Of a stretch of DNA of 64,000 nt, positions 26,561 through 37,500 are shown one piece after another. Position 1 is the stretch's first letter. Each line of letters begins with the position of its first letter. A program made the translations under genes and the position numbers. This DNA is from Paramecium sonneborni (taxonomy: Eukaryota > Ciliophora > Oligohymenophorea > Peniculida > Parameciidae): assembly GCA_905182985.1 (NCBI GenBank), contig CAJJDN010000166.1, positions 51,584-115,583 of the forward strand. Direction: 5' to 3'. Under the pieces are notes generated by a model. It did no database searches. It saw nothing but the letters and a program-made list of their open reading frames with translations, and was not told where the DNA came from.

Positions 26561-27259
26561 TCATTAATCAATTTGTTATTATATGGGACCAATTAGATAT
26601 TCTGCTATTTGCTTCATATCATCTATTGTTAACAAATGTGTTAGATTATTATTATTATCTTAATTATCACATAATGATAGTAAAATTGCATTCTTTAGTG
26701 CCTATTCTCTCTCTTTCTTAAAATACATATCCTATATATATTATAAAACAAAGTTAAGTGGTTCTCCTGTTTATTACTTTAATTAATTGCAATAATCATT
26801 TAAAGTATTACCATTTTTATCTACATATAACAATGGATCTGCACCATAAGAAAACATCAATTCTAATGTCTCTATTGATGTACATTTCTCTGGAGTTTAT
26901 ATGTAATATAATGTTAACAAACTCAAAGGTGTAAAACCATCACAAATCTCATTAATATCATATAAATTGTTTTCGATGAAATATCTTACAAGAGTTAATC
27001 TTCCATTTTCACAAACCAAATGAAGAGGTCCTCGTTTCTATTTATAAATTTAAATAATTAAGTTACGTATTTCTCAATTAAATAATTCTTATAATCATAG
27101 TTCTCTATTTGATTCTAAATTGTGAGTTCCTTAAATGAAGATATTATACCATTTGCCAATGTATGTCTCATTTTTCTCATCTATTATTGTTAAATTATAT
27201 TTTTTATTTACAAATTCATCTTTTTTTTATTAATCTACATTGTAACTTGTAGAATTCAT
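26561..27259 (-). CDS. Ankyrin-repeat-like protein (right copy)
   Basis: Exact positional equivalent (+1073) of the gene at 25488-26186, with the same two introns and 212-aa product. Because both copies lie in identical blocks around a one-base gap, only one gene is probably real. Confidence 0.7.
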
Positions 27260-27519
27260 TATTTATTAACGTACATGTTGAAGATGTGTGATTAATATTC
27301 CTTTTTACATTAAATTATATTATTAATCTAATATTTAATAATTTATGCAATTCTTGATATAAAATAATTACCACTTGAGAATTAAATTATTATATAATTC
27401 TATAATTTTTTTAATTTTCAATTCTATACTAATATATAATTGTACCTATATTCCATAGAATAAAAATAATAAGTAGTTTTTAACAAGTTAAATTTTCATT
27501 TCTAGAGTTATATAATATA

Positions 27520-27882
27520 ATGAATAAGATTTTTTTAATTTCCTTAGTCTTAATTTTATGTTTTTCAAAGAAACATAAGGCTTTAGATGAAGATAATGAA
27601 TGCTTAAATGAAAAATGTGGAGTTCAAATTAATGAATGTTTTGAAGATTATGAATGTTTTGAAGCAATATCTGAATGTGCTCCTTAAGAAAACGTCACTG
27701 TCTAAGAAATGAAGGAGGTAACTTAAGAATTTTGAAAATAGGCTCAACAATGTGTTATAAATAAGAGCAAAGCAGCAGAAGAATTATTGGTATGTGCATA
27801 AAAGAAATGCTTTTAGAAAGAACTAAATAAGAAGTAGATGAAATTGATAAAGAAATTTATGAAATTTATGAAATTTGTTTGA
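27520..27882 (+). CDS. Small secreted cysteine-rich protein (type B)
   Basis: 112 aa after one 24-nt intron (27718-27741). Signal peptide MNKIFLISLVLILCFS. Mature part begins with cysteines spaced C-x4-C-x6-C-x5-C-x6-C (CLNEKCGVQINECFEDYEC...), then C-x13-C-x4-C (ending VCAQKKC). This spacing is the same as in the divergently oriented gene at 24978-25351, so the two are paralogs although the rest of the sequence differs. The C terminus is basic with a short tandem repeat (KFMKFMKFV). No known family recognised. Confidence 0.75.
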
Positions 27883-27896
27883 ATATATAATGATTT

Positions 27897-28416
27897 TCAA
27901 CATTAGACTGTTTTACAATAAATTTTTCGATTAATTTGAGATTTGAGTTTTTTATTTTGTTCATGCAATAGATTTAATTCTGAGATAATAGATTTAAGGT
28001 CTTTCTTTTAGACTGATAGTGGTCTAGGTGTTTGTGAGAGAAAAGTTGTGGGTTTTCTAATATAAGTAAATTTATTATTTTGTTTAGCAAGTTTTTAGAG
28101 TAAGAATTTATCTTTGGTAAATCGAGAAATATCTAAATACCTATTGATTTATGCATTAGACCATAGATCACAAATATTCATAGTTCCTTTAGGTTAAATA
28201 TATATAAAATATGAAACCTGTTCTTTGGAAATTAGAAGCTTTTTAAAATTGTTTGATATAAATATTTTCTTATCTTTCTTCAGTTTTGAATGCAAATTTA
28301 AGATATGTAAGTTCATTAGATTTGAGGAGTTCATTGAAGTCGATTAATTTTTTAGATCTTTCTTATTCAATGGAATGGAGTAGAGCTGCTCTGAAACGTG
28401 GACTGTCTTATTTCAT
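27897..28416 (-). CDS. Hypothetical basic helical protein (162 aa)
   Basis: 162 aa after one 31-nt intron (28187-28217; starts GTTTC rather than GTA). Starts MKQDSPRFRAALLHSIEQER, with helices such as KLIDFNELLKSNELTYLKF and a C-terminal coiled coil SIISELNLLHEQNKKLKSQI; middle RKPTTFLSQTPRPLS. Ends TVQC. No family recognised. Its stop is 14 bp from the stop of the convergent Cys-rich gene. Confidence 0.65.
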
Positions 28417-28506
28417 AATATAAAAATAATATATATTTATTTGAGGGTTTGGATGAGAGAGATAATAAATTTTTGAAAAAATTAAAAAAAATCAAAATCT
28501 TTTTGT

Positions 28507-29418
28507 ATGACTTAAGGAAAGAATAAGAAATTAGGAAAGAAGAAGGGATAAAAGAAAACAATAGACCCATTAGCTAGAAAGGAATGGTTTGAATTAACAG
28601 CACCTGTACCATTTAGTGCTGGTGGATTTGGTTATACATGTATAAATAAATCTGCAGGAACAGGTATATTATTATAAATAAATAATAATAGTTGTTGCTA
28701 CAGAAGCTATAAAAGGAAGAGTAGTAGAAGCATCTTTAGCTGATCTTTAAGGATAATCAGATTAGATGGCATGGAGAAAAGTTAAATTAATTATAGATGA
28801 TGTTGAAGGTACAAGATGTAGAACATCATTCTATGGGCTTGATTCAACTAAAGATAAGATCTTTGGAATGATTAAAAAGCGATAAACTTTAATTGAAGTA
28901 CTTTACATTTATTATATTTCATTTTAGACTTAAGTAGAAGCTAGATCTTAAGATGGATATATTCTTAGAATCTTTGTTATTGCATTCACTAAATCAATTA
29001 AAAATTAATAAAGAAAGACAACTTATGCTTAAAGAAGTTAAATTAAAGATATTAGAAAGAAGATTGTTGAAATTGTTCTTAAAGAAGTCTCTAAAAAATC
29101 AATCACTTAATTACTTAATTTCTTTAATTAAGAAAGTCTTGCTAAAGAAATTGGAAAAGCTACTAAAGCTATTTTCCCATTATAAAATATTACATTGAGA
29201 AAAGTCAAGTTAGTCAAAAGACCTAAAGTTGATGGTATTTATTATTTTATTAATATATCTTAGCTTAAAAATTAAGAGAATTTTATGATGATTCATAAAG
29301 ATCTAAGACAGCTTAAGTTAGAAGAAAAGGATAAGCTGAAGATTAAACTGCTCTTAATCTTATTAAGTAAGGATAAATTGATAAAGAATAATAAGAAGAA
29401 TAAGTATAAAAAGAATGA
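28507..29418 (+). CDS. RPS3A: 40S ribosomal protein S3a (eS1)
   Basis: 274 aa. Introns 28664-28691 (28 nt), 28898-28927 (30 nt) and 29235-29263 (29 nt). Family blocks: KKTIDPLARKEWFELTAPVP, IKGRVVEASLADLQG, VEGTRCRTSFYGLDSTKDK, DGYILRIFVIAFTKS, YAQRSQIKDIRKKI and NITLRKVKLVKRPKVD. The Gln/Glu-rich tail (QQEEQVQKE) is normal for the family. Component of the small cytosolic subunit near the mRNA exit site. Secure. Confidence 0.97.
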
Positions 29419-29549
29419 TAATGATATATTATTACAGTATAAAATAGTACATATATAATATTAGTAAATTATCTATTATATTTAATATTTTCAAACTGTT
29501 TATATTTTAAATATAAAGATTTTTTTTTATTTTAATTTGAGGAAATAAG

Positions 29550-30185
29550 ATGTCTTAATAAGCTTCAAAAGGTGGAAAAGCATAATAACCTAAGACTGAT
29601 GCTAAATAATAGCCTGCAACTTAAGCTAAAGGAGCTAAACCATAAGAAACTAAAGAAAATGTGATGAGAAAAATTAGAATAGAAAAATTAATGGTTCACA
29701 TATGTGCTGGTGAATCAGGTGATAAATTAACTAAAGCTGCTAAAGTTTTAGAAGATCTTACAGGATAAAAGCCTGTATTTGGTAAAGCAAGATATACAGT
29801 CAGATCATTTGGTATTAGAAGAAATGAAAAGATTTCTGTATTTTGCACAATTAGAGGTGATTAAGCTAGAGATATTCTTGTTAGAGGATTAAGAGTCAAA
29901 GAAATGGAATTAAAAAAGAGAAATTTCTCTGATTCAGGAAACTTTGGTTTTGGTATTCAAGAACATATTGATTTGGGATTAAAATATGATCCATACACAG
30001 GTATAATTAATTATTTATTTATTTTAGGTATTTTCGGTATGGATTTCTATGTAGTCTTATCTAGACCAGGATTAAGAGTTGCTTAAAGAAAATCAAGAAA
30101 TTCTAGATTAGGAACTTAATAAAGAGTAACTAAAAAAGAAGCAGTTGAATGGTTTAAATAAACCTTTGAAGGAAATGTCTATTGA
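29550..30185 (+). CDS. RPL11: 60S ribosomal protein L11 (uL5)
   Basis: 202 aa with an unusual Gln/Ala/Lys-rich N-terminal extension (QQASKGGKAQQPKTDAKQQ) before the conserved core [20 protein letters not shown]. Core motifs: [37 protein letters not shown] and [15 protein letters not shown]. One 27-nt intron (30001-30027) is a multiple of three and has no in-frame TGA; conservation of YDPYTGIFGMDF shows it must be removed. Binds 5S rRNA in the central protuberance. Only 131 bp after the eS1 stop. Confidence 0.97.
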
Positions 30186-30350
30186 TACAATACAATATTA
30201 CATTAAATACATATAAAAATGTTTTTATGTTTATTCATTTATATTATTATATAGACACATCTATTAATCATATTTATCATTAGCTAGAAAACTAATAAAA
30301 AATATGGACATCAAAATATATTTCATTAATTATATATATAATATATATAA

Positions 30351-31549
30351 ATGTCTATATTTTCTAGATTTACATCCATTTTTGGATCAAATTAAACTAC
30401 TTAGGCATCAAGTACTCCCATAAATCAACAATTATAAGAGAAATTAGCATAAATTATTAATTAGAATGGTAAATTGGATCTAAAATAAAAGGGTGAAGTC
30501 TTAGCATAATATTTAATTGATAGAGATGGTATAATATAATAAATTAAAGTTTTAGAACATATTGAATTTCTTTTTTAGTTTCTAGAAACTAAGTCTAAAG
30601 ATCTATAAGGTGTTTAAATAGTTCATTTATTGGCAGCTTTACATTAACAATTTTAATATAATGAATTAATATAAGATGTAGCAATCAAATTAAGAGAAAC
30701 AAAAATGCCTTGGGTACAACTAGAAAAATAGGAATGGTATTCTACTTAAACAGAACCTGATTAATAAAAGAATTAATAAAGTTAAAAGATTTTAACTGAA
30801 TTCGAAGATAAAACATAACCAGCTAGAATATATGCTTAATTGTGTTATGTTTATCTATAAAAGTTAGCAGCTAATGTTGATCTTTATAGAGCAGTTCTAA
30901 AATTTAATTATCCTTATATATCAGATAAAGAACAAATAGAAGCTAAACTTATGTTCTTATGGCATTATAAAATATAAAATCTAATTAACTCAGGATTAAT
31001 ATTAATTTAATTCAATCCAAATTTAATAGAAATTTAAGTAGCATTATATGCTGATGTATGGAGATTTTAAAAGTTTATTTGTACTGAAATTGAAAAAATC
31101 ATCGATCAATATGCTACTCTACCAAATAGTGATACTCTTAGTCTTTATGAGATATATTTAGAGAGTATAAAACATTATGAATATCTAATTCAATTTCATT
31201 AATTTACATCAAACATAACTAAACCTCCTCCATAGTGTTAAATTAATAATAATCTTCTTTAAGAATTCTTTGCATTTGTAACTAAATTAAAAGTCTTAAA
31301 TCAATTTAATTTTAAAAAATCTATTAAAGTACCTAACAAACTAGATCCTATTATGGGTATTCCAACTAAAAATCCTAATGTATTTTTTCATATCAAATTT
31401 CTACTTAGGTTATCAATATAAGGAGATCAAGTTAATAATTATATGATTAAGTATGTAGTGAATCTGAGGAGGAAATTGAAAATCAAAATAAAAAAAATCG
31501 TTCAGATCATAATAGAGTATAAAGTACATTTCAATATGTTTAAAAATGA
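30351..31549 (+). CDS. Hypothetical helical protein (391 aa)
   Basis: 391 aa with one 23-nt intron near the 3' end (starts GTTATC), which moves reading into the acidic tail CSESEEEIENQNKKNRSD and ends YVQK. Begins MSIFSRFTSIFGSNQTTQ. Mostly alpha-helical: VLAQYLIDRDGIIQQIK, ARIYAQLCYVYLQKLAANV, VALYADVWRFQKFICTEI. The order of helices and LYEIYLESIKHYEYLIQFHQ weakly recalls ANTH-type clathrin adaptors, but I see no lipid-binding motif, so the function is open. Confidence 0.65.
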
Positions 31550-31828
31550 TTTATCTATTTTGATATTGATGATTTTGATTTAATTAACTTAAACAAATAT
31601 AAATAAATATATTATAATATATATTTATATATTTGCTGAAAACCTTTGGAATAGAATAAAACTTAAGATTTTTGGAATTTGTATGATTTATGAATGAATT
31701 GATTGATAATTCAGGAAAGTAAACAAGAATTAATCTAAAAGAATTTGTTCTTTTTGATTGGGTGAATTCAAGTTAATTTGAATTTAATAACCGGGAATAT
31801 ATTGGCGGCTGAATAATATATTAAATTT

Positions 31829-32648
31829 ATGGATATCACTAATTGTTAACATCCAAACCATGATTCTCAACGCATAAAATATGTATGTGTTGATCCTTAA
31901 TGTTCTATTCCTAAGAAAATAGGTATTGAATACTTAAAATCTAGGTTGTGCTGATTGTTTTCTTGATGATCATATTACTCATAATAGAAAAACAACTAAT
32001 CAATTTAAAGATTTTGTAAATGAATCAATTTAGTAAATCAATTCAATTGAAATTCAACAATCAACAAACTCTCCTTAAAAGGATTTAGAGAAACAAATTG
32101 ATACAGAATTAGACAACTGCATGGAATGTATTAAATAAAAATTTAATACAATCAAAGGAGATCTTAAAGGATAAATTGACATTGATGTTATGAAAATATC
32201 AGATAATAGTGCTTAATATTAATTAAATATGAATAATGAATTAGAACCTTTTAAAAAAACTATCAAAAATGATTTACATACTCTTAATTAAACTGAACTC
32301 AATTCTTTAGTTAAATTTTATCAAGAAGCTCCAAAAATACATAAACATTATACAAAAGCAGCAGAATAAATCTCAGAAGAAAAATAAAAAATAAAATAAA
32401 AAAAATAAAAATACTTAGCAAAAATGCGAAGTATTATGCAAATATTACTAAAGGAATTTAATGAATTAATGACATCTAAAAATGTTTAACTAGATGATTG
32501 TTGTGATTATGAAACACCTTAAAAATAAGCTATGTCACCAAATAAAATGATTAATTTAGTTGAAACAGCACGTTCTTCAAGAAGGTTTCCTATGTCACAA
32601 ACATAAAAAAAATATTTTTTAGCTGCTGTAACCAAAAAGTTGGAATGA
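31829..32648 (+). CDS. B-box-like zinc finger and coiled-coil protein
   Basis: 265 aa after one 22-nt intron within the zinc finger. N terminus CQHPNHDSQRIKYVCVDPQC, then CADCFLDDHITHNRK: a Cys/His pattern like a B-box zinc finger. A Lys/Gln/Glu-rich coiled coil follows (EQISEEKQKIKQKKQKYLA), then a Ser/Arg-rich C terminus. Zinc-finger plus coiled-coil proteins of this shape are abundant in ciliates with unknown function. It converges on the CCDC42-like gene with 30 bp between stops. Confidence 0.7.
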
Positions 32649-32678
32649 TCTAGTTTATTTATTTATATATAATTAAAA

Positions 32679-33752
32679 TCATTTATTTTATGCTTTTTTA
32701 TAATCTTCTTTACATCCTTAAATGATCTTCTTAAAATCATTTAAATATAAAGATATAATTTTTAATTTTTACATAGCCTATTAACTTTTAACTTCATAAT
32801 TATCTTCTTCTTCTTCTTTATTCTCATCTTTATTCTATTATTTCTTATTTTCCTCTTTCTTAACCTTTTTATCTTCTTTTTTATTATTCTCTTACTTAGT
32901 TTCTTCTAACTCATGTTTAATTTTTTGAGTTCCTTCTTAACATCTATTGAATAAATTATCTATAGCCATTAAAATTCTTCCCAAACTCAAATTCTTAGAT
33001 GAAGCTTCATTTGCTGATGCTTCAACCAATTATTATAATTAATTTCTCTCTGTTATCTTTTCCTCTAACTTTTTTTAAAGTTCTTTAATATCATTATTTA
33101 ATTAAAGAATTTCATGATTTTTATCCTTTTCATATTGTGTTGATTCATATTTTAATTTTTCATACTCTTTTTCCATAGATTAATGTTCTTCTACCAATTT
33201 GGAATTCTAACTTGATAGTGTACTATGTCTCTCTAATATTGATGCCATATCATGATATTATTCTGGATATTATTTTGCTACACTATCTAAATATTCTTCA
33301 TATTTTTTCATTGAAGTAACTGTTTTGATAATAACCTAAACATACCCTTTTTCTCTAATTTTTATTATTTTTTCTCTAATTCCTATAATTAACCATTCAA
33401 ATCTTAAATTTCTTTTTCTTTATATTATTTTTATCTCCTTTCCTCTTCTAATCTACCTTCTGCTCTTTTTTTCTTTGCTTCATTATCCTATAAAAATTTG
33501 CAAAATTTAATTAAAGATTCTTAAATTTCCATATCTTTTTATCTAATCTTCTCTTCTTCTTACTTAAATTTATCTTCTTATCTATAATTTTATTATCTAA
33601 ATATTAATATACTTTTTAAATTCTTCTCTTTATGCTTCAAATGCTTCATGCACTTCATACATCTTTCTCCTCTTTTCTAGTAATTTAGTTGCAGGACTTA
33701 CTGTGTCATATTATAAATGATTAGGTAATTTCCTTTTCTCTTATTTATTCAT
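32679..33752 (-). CDS. CCDC42/CFAP73-like axonemal coiled-coil protein, copy A
   Basis: 338 aa with two introns (33582-33612, 31 nt; 33320-33345, 26 nt). Conserved N-terminal block SPATKLLEKRRKMYEVHEAF, then ESLIKFCKFLQDNEAKKKRA, then YLDSVAKQYPEQYHDMASIL and SLGRILMAIDNLFNRC, in the order of the DUF4200 family (CCDC42, CFAP73/MIA2). Family members act in axonemes, including modifier-of-inner-arms complexes. A long Lys/Glu-rich insert (NKKEDKKVKKEENKK) precedes the last helix. It begins 27 bp after the stop of its paralog on the same strand and has lost (or never had) that paralog's last intron. Confidence 0.85.
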
Positions 33753-33779
33753 TAATAATATATATAAATATATTTAATA

Positions 33780-34883
33780 TCATTTTATTTTCTACTCTTT
33801 CCATTTCCCTAATTCTCCTTTACAATTATCTATTATTTTTTTAAAATCTGACATAAATTAAACTATTTATTTTAATTTCCAAGCTGCTTATTAACCTATT
33901 TTAAATATTATAATTATATACTTTTTAATTCATAATTATCCTCATCATTAAATTATAAGTCCTAACTCTATATTTTATTATTTGTAATTTTATCCTTTAC
34001 TTTTTCTTTATTTTATTTATCTTATTTGTACTCTTCGAAATCTTACTTCATTCTTTATGTTCCTTCTTAACAACGCGTAAATAAATTATCAACTGCCATT
34101 AAAATTCTACCTAAACTTAAATTTTTAGATGATGCATCATTAGTTGTAGCTTCATAAACACTTTATATTTAATTTCTCTCTGCTGCTTTCTCTTCTAACT
34201 TTTTTTATAAATCTTTAATATCATTATTTAATTGAAGAATCTCATGATTTTTCTCCTTCTCATATTAAGTTGATTCATATTTTAACTTCTCAAATTCCTT
34301 TTCCATATTCTAATGTTCTTCTACCAACTTTGAATTAGAATTTGTCAATGTTGCATATCTATCCAAAATTGATTACAAATCATGATACTACTCTGGATAT
34401 TACTTTATGATACTATCCAAATAATCTTCATACTTCTTTAAAGATGTAACTTAAGACATAAGAACTTTTATTCCTTACCTTTCTTTTCTAATCGCTATTA
34501 ATGTCTTTGCAAATCAGTCCATTATGCAGTTAAATCTTATATTTCTTTCTCCTTCTATTCCTTATATGATTTTTCCTCTTAAAAACGAACCAAAGCTCTC
34601 TTTTTCTTTGCCTCATTCTCTTAAAGAAAATTACAAAACTTTATAAGTTCCTCCTAAATTTATTTATCCTTCTCTCTTATTTACTCCTCTTATTTCTTAA
34701 ATTCTTCTTCTTGTCTAATAAAAAACCTTATAGAATTTTATACTTCTTATATTCATCTTATTAATGTTCATAAGCTTCATGTATTTCATACATCTTTCTT
34801 CTTTTTTCAAGTAATTTGGTTGCTGGAGATGCTGCATCAAATTATTTGACTGTAGAAGACTTTTTAATTACTTTTTTTTACAT
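33780..34883 (-). CDS. CCDC42/CFAP73-like axonemal coiled-coil protein, copy B
   Basis: 339 aa with three introns (29, 29 and 26 nt; exon sum 1020 nt). Same domain order as copy A: SPATKLLEKRRKMYEIHEAY, EELIKFCNFLQENEAKKKRA, YLDSIIKQYPEQYHDLQSIL, SLGRILMAVDNLFTRCQEG, then a last helix IVQFMSDFKKIIDNCKGEL. Nucleotide sequence has diverged well from copy A, so the tandem duplication is not recent. The ATG at 34883 is the only one upstream of the conserved RRKMYE block, so the start is secure; it lies 12 bp from the start of the divergent gene at 34896. Confidence 0.85.
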
Positions 34884-34895
34884 AAATAATAAAAA
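34884..34895. promoter_or_regulatory. 12-bp divergent intergenic spacer
   Basis: Only 12 A/T bases separate the start codons of two divergently transcribed genes (34883 on -, 34896 on +). Core promoters and 5' UTRs must therefore lie inside the opposite gene or be nearly absent. Confidence 0.45.
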
Positions 34896-35537
34896 ATGAA
34901 TTTGTTTCGTCCTCCTCTAACTTCTTTTATAAAAACTCTTTCAGATCCATAATTAGAATCAGAATAATTTATGATTGGTAATGAATCTATAACAAGCAAG
35001 AAGGATATGATTAAATAGTTACAAGAGTAAATCATGCATTTTAAGGAGGCTCACAATTTTACATAGTCTGAAATAGAAGTGATAAGATAATTTGAATTAC
35101 TTCTAGAAAACAAACAAAAAAGAAGAGCCTTTGAGATTAATATCCATAGTCAAACCCAAGATTTAGTAAGGAAAAAGAAATCAGAATAATTTAGACAAAA
35201 GCGTACAAAAAGAAGAGCTAACATTATGGTATATGCTAAGAAATTAAATGCAGCATAAAATAGATTTAGAATATTAGGTCAATTTATATCAAATAAGGAA
35301 ATTCAAATTATATAAGAAACTTTTGGATAACATGTCTTTAGTGATAGTCGTAATTTTACTCTCAAAATTGGAAGAGCATTAAAAAATAAATTTGGATACG
35401 AATACTATGATAAATCTCAAGTGATAAAAGAAATTTTAAAACTAAAAAAACAACAAGACTAGATTTTGAGTCGTATATAGGGAAAGAAATAAATATTTTG
35501 CATAAAAACTAAATAATTAAAATAATAATAATCATGA
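34896..35537 (+). CDS. Hypothetical basic helical protein (213 aa)
   Basis: Single exon of exactly 214 codons. Starts MNLFRPPLTSFIKTLSDP. Rich in Lys/Arg/Gln helices (QKRRAFEINIHSQTQDLVRK, RTKRRANIMVYAKKLNAAQ). Contains FGYEYYDKSQVIKEILKLKK near the end. No signal peptide or membrane span. No family recognised. Opposite orientation to the CCDC42-like gene may hint at a ciliary role but that is only context. The stop TGA overlaps an ATG of the next reading (ATGA). Confidence 0.7.
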
Positions 35538-36287
35538 ATGAATTACTTAATTATGCTCTTACAAAGTGTTTCCAAGAAAATATCTTGAATGTTCTAAAAG
35601 TAAAATCAAGAGCCTAAAAACATTTGTCACTTCTGGTTATTAAATAATAGACTTCCATAAAAATATCAATCCAATTTTATATCCATATAATCACAATCAT
35701 CATATTATCTACTTTTAGAAATTAAACTTGAATGCTCTCATCCTAAAATTAAATAAAAATCAAACAATTATGTTTAATCATTCAATAAAATCCCTTTCAT
35801 ATTATTTTCTTTGATAATCAAAATATTAATCAATATGATTGTCAATCAAATCAAAAATATCATAGATTTAGATCTTTTTCTACTAAAGCAAATAAAAATT
35901 ACAACAAAAACTTCCTATGTCTAAATATTCAATATCATTTATATATAAAAAGTTACTTACAGAATCTTACAGAATTTACAAAAATCTAAGTAAAAGTAAT
36001 ATTTTTATTAAATACCATAATATTTATTCTAACAGATTGAATCATTGGATTATGTTCATAAATTATTAAATTTATTCAATTTTCCTTCTAAAACCTTAGA
36101 TCTTGATTTTAAAGGATTTATTTCTACATCAGATTTATTGAAATTTTTACATCAAGTGGGAAATATTTAAGAGGATTTAGATTTTATCTACAAAAATTTA
36201 CCAATTGATAATTAAAAAGAGAAAAAACTTTAAAAATATATTTATATAAATTTAAAGAGAAACCTTAACCTATGCTAATTACTATGA
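35534..36287 (+). CDS. Probable gene with unresolved exons (FOP/LisH-like N terminus?)
   Basis: First exon reads MNELLNYALTKCFQENILNV then LKVKSRAQKHL, similar in helix pattern to the N terminus of FOP/CEP43-CEP20 proteins, although the match is weak. Later coding-like blocks are YRILQNLQKSKQKQYFYQIP, SLDYVHKLLNLFNFPSKTLD and FKGFISTSDLLKFLHQVGNI, ending before TGA at 36285. A 25-nt intron after KHL and another about 34 nt near 35930 would join most of these, but I could not make one model with all exons. The start overlaps the stop of the preceding gene. Confidence 0.45.
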
Positions 36288-36410
36288 TGAAAAATTCAAC
36301 GATAAATAAATATAAAATAAAATAAAATGGGTTTTTAAAGAATTTATACAATTATTATTTCAAGATTTATATTTGATAATTTAAAAAAAAAATTAATATA
36401 TAATAGAATT

Positions 36411-37379
36411 ATGTACGTAAATGAAAATGATGATCTTTGGTTCGATATAGATGATAGTCATCCTTTGAATTAAGAATAATGGTGTTATTCTATTGTATTT
36501 AATAATGAAGGAAACATAATGGTAAGTTGTTCAGGGAAATTTCTTAAAATTTGGAAATTTTAAGGAGGAAACCTAAGCTATGATAAAAAGAGATTTATCT
36601 TGAAAGCTCATCAATAAGATATAAACACATTATGCTATAGTAAATAGACGAATATGTTTGTGTCTGGAGGAGATGATTAAACCATAAAGATTTGGAGTTT
36701 GGGAGCAAATAATTAATTTTCACAATAATAAGCACTTTAGACATAATCTTGGATATTATCTTCATTATTGAAAAAAGATGACTCTTAATTATTTATTGGA
36801 TGTTGGGATGGTCGATTATTAATTTTCTAAAAAAATGGAAATAGTTATTCAGAATTCTAAAATATTAATTCTCACAAAGCCTAAATATATAGCATAAGTT
36901 TGAATAATTCTTAGAATACAATTCTAACATAAGGTTGGGATAAGAAATTAGTTATATTTTCTTCATAAGGAGGAAATTGGAAGGAAGAGAAAAGTATTCA
37001 ACTTGAAAAGAATGGATTTAGAGCTAGTTTTATTGATAATGATCAATTTATATATTAACCATTAGAATCAGCAAGTACAGAACTATATTAAGTTTCATAC
37101 AATAAGAATATAGAAAAGAAAAATGTAAATTTGGATTTACCAGTCTGTCAGGATGACAAGGCTTTTTTTGTTAATTAATATAATGAATAAAAAGGATTAT
37201 TTTCTATTAAAATAAATAATATGGTTTTCGTAATGAAGAAAGGAAATGGAGACTAATATTAAAAATTGAATACTATAAATTTTCAAGATAATTAAATATT
37301 TGGAACATTGAGTCCAAATTTTGATTATTTAGTTGCATGGAGTAAAAGTGCAAAGTCATATAAAATAGAAAAAATATGA
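36411..37379 (+). CDS. WD40-repeat protein
   Basis: 322 aa, single exon (exact 323 codons). WD-type blades are visible: SIVFNNEGNIMVSCSGKFLK-IWKF, then LCYSKQTNMFVSGGDDQTIK-IWSL, then KKDDSQLFIGCWDGRLLIFQ, then SLNNSQNTILTQGWDKKLVI. About four to five repeats are clear and the C-terminal blades are diverged. Likely a protein-interaction scaffold; the specific pathway is unknown. An in-frame ATG 84 bp upstream (36327) would add 28 residues of low-complexity character, so I prefer 36411. Confidence 0.8.
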
Positions 37380-37500
37380 AGAATAAGTTATATTTAAAAA
37401 AATATATGAATTATATATTATATAATATAAATTAGTATTAATTGATTATTAGTAATATGAAAAGAAAAGAAAGATATTTATTAAATTAATTTATAAAGAG

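Larger units (their letters stand above)
26288..27359. repeat. Right copy of the 1,072-bp perfect duplication
   Basis: Identical in length and, in every line compared, in sequence to 25215-26286. See left copy. Confidence 0.9.
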
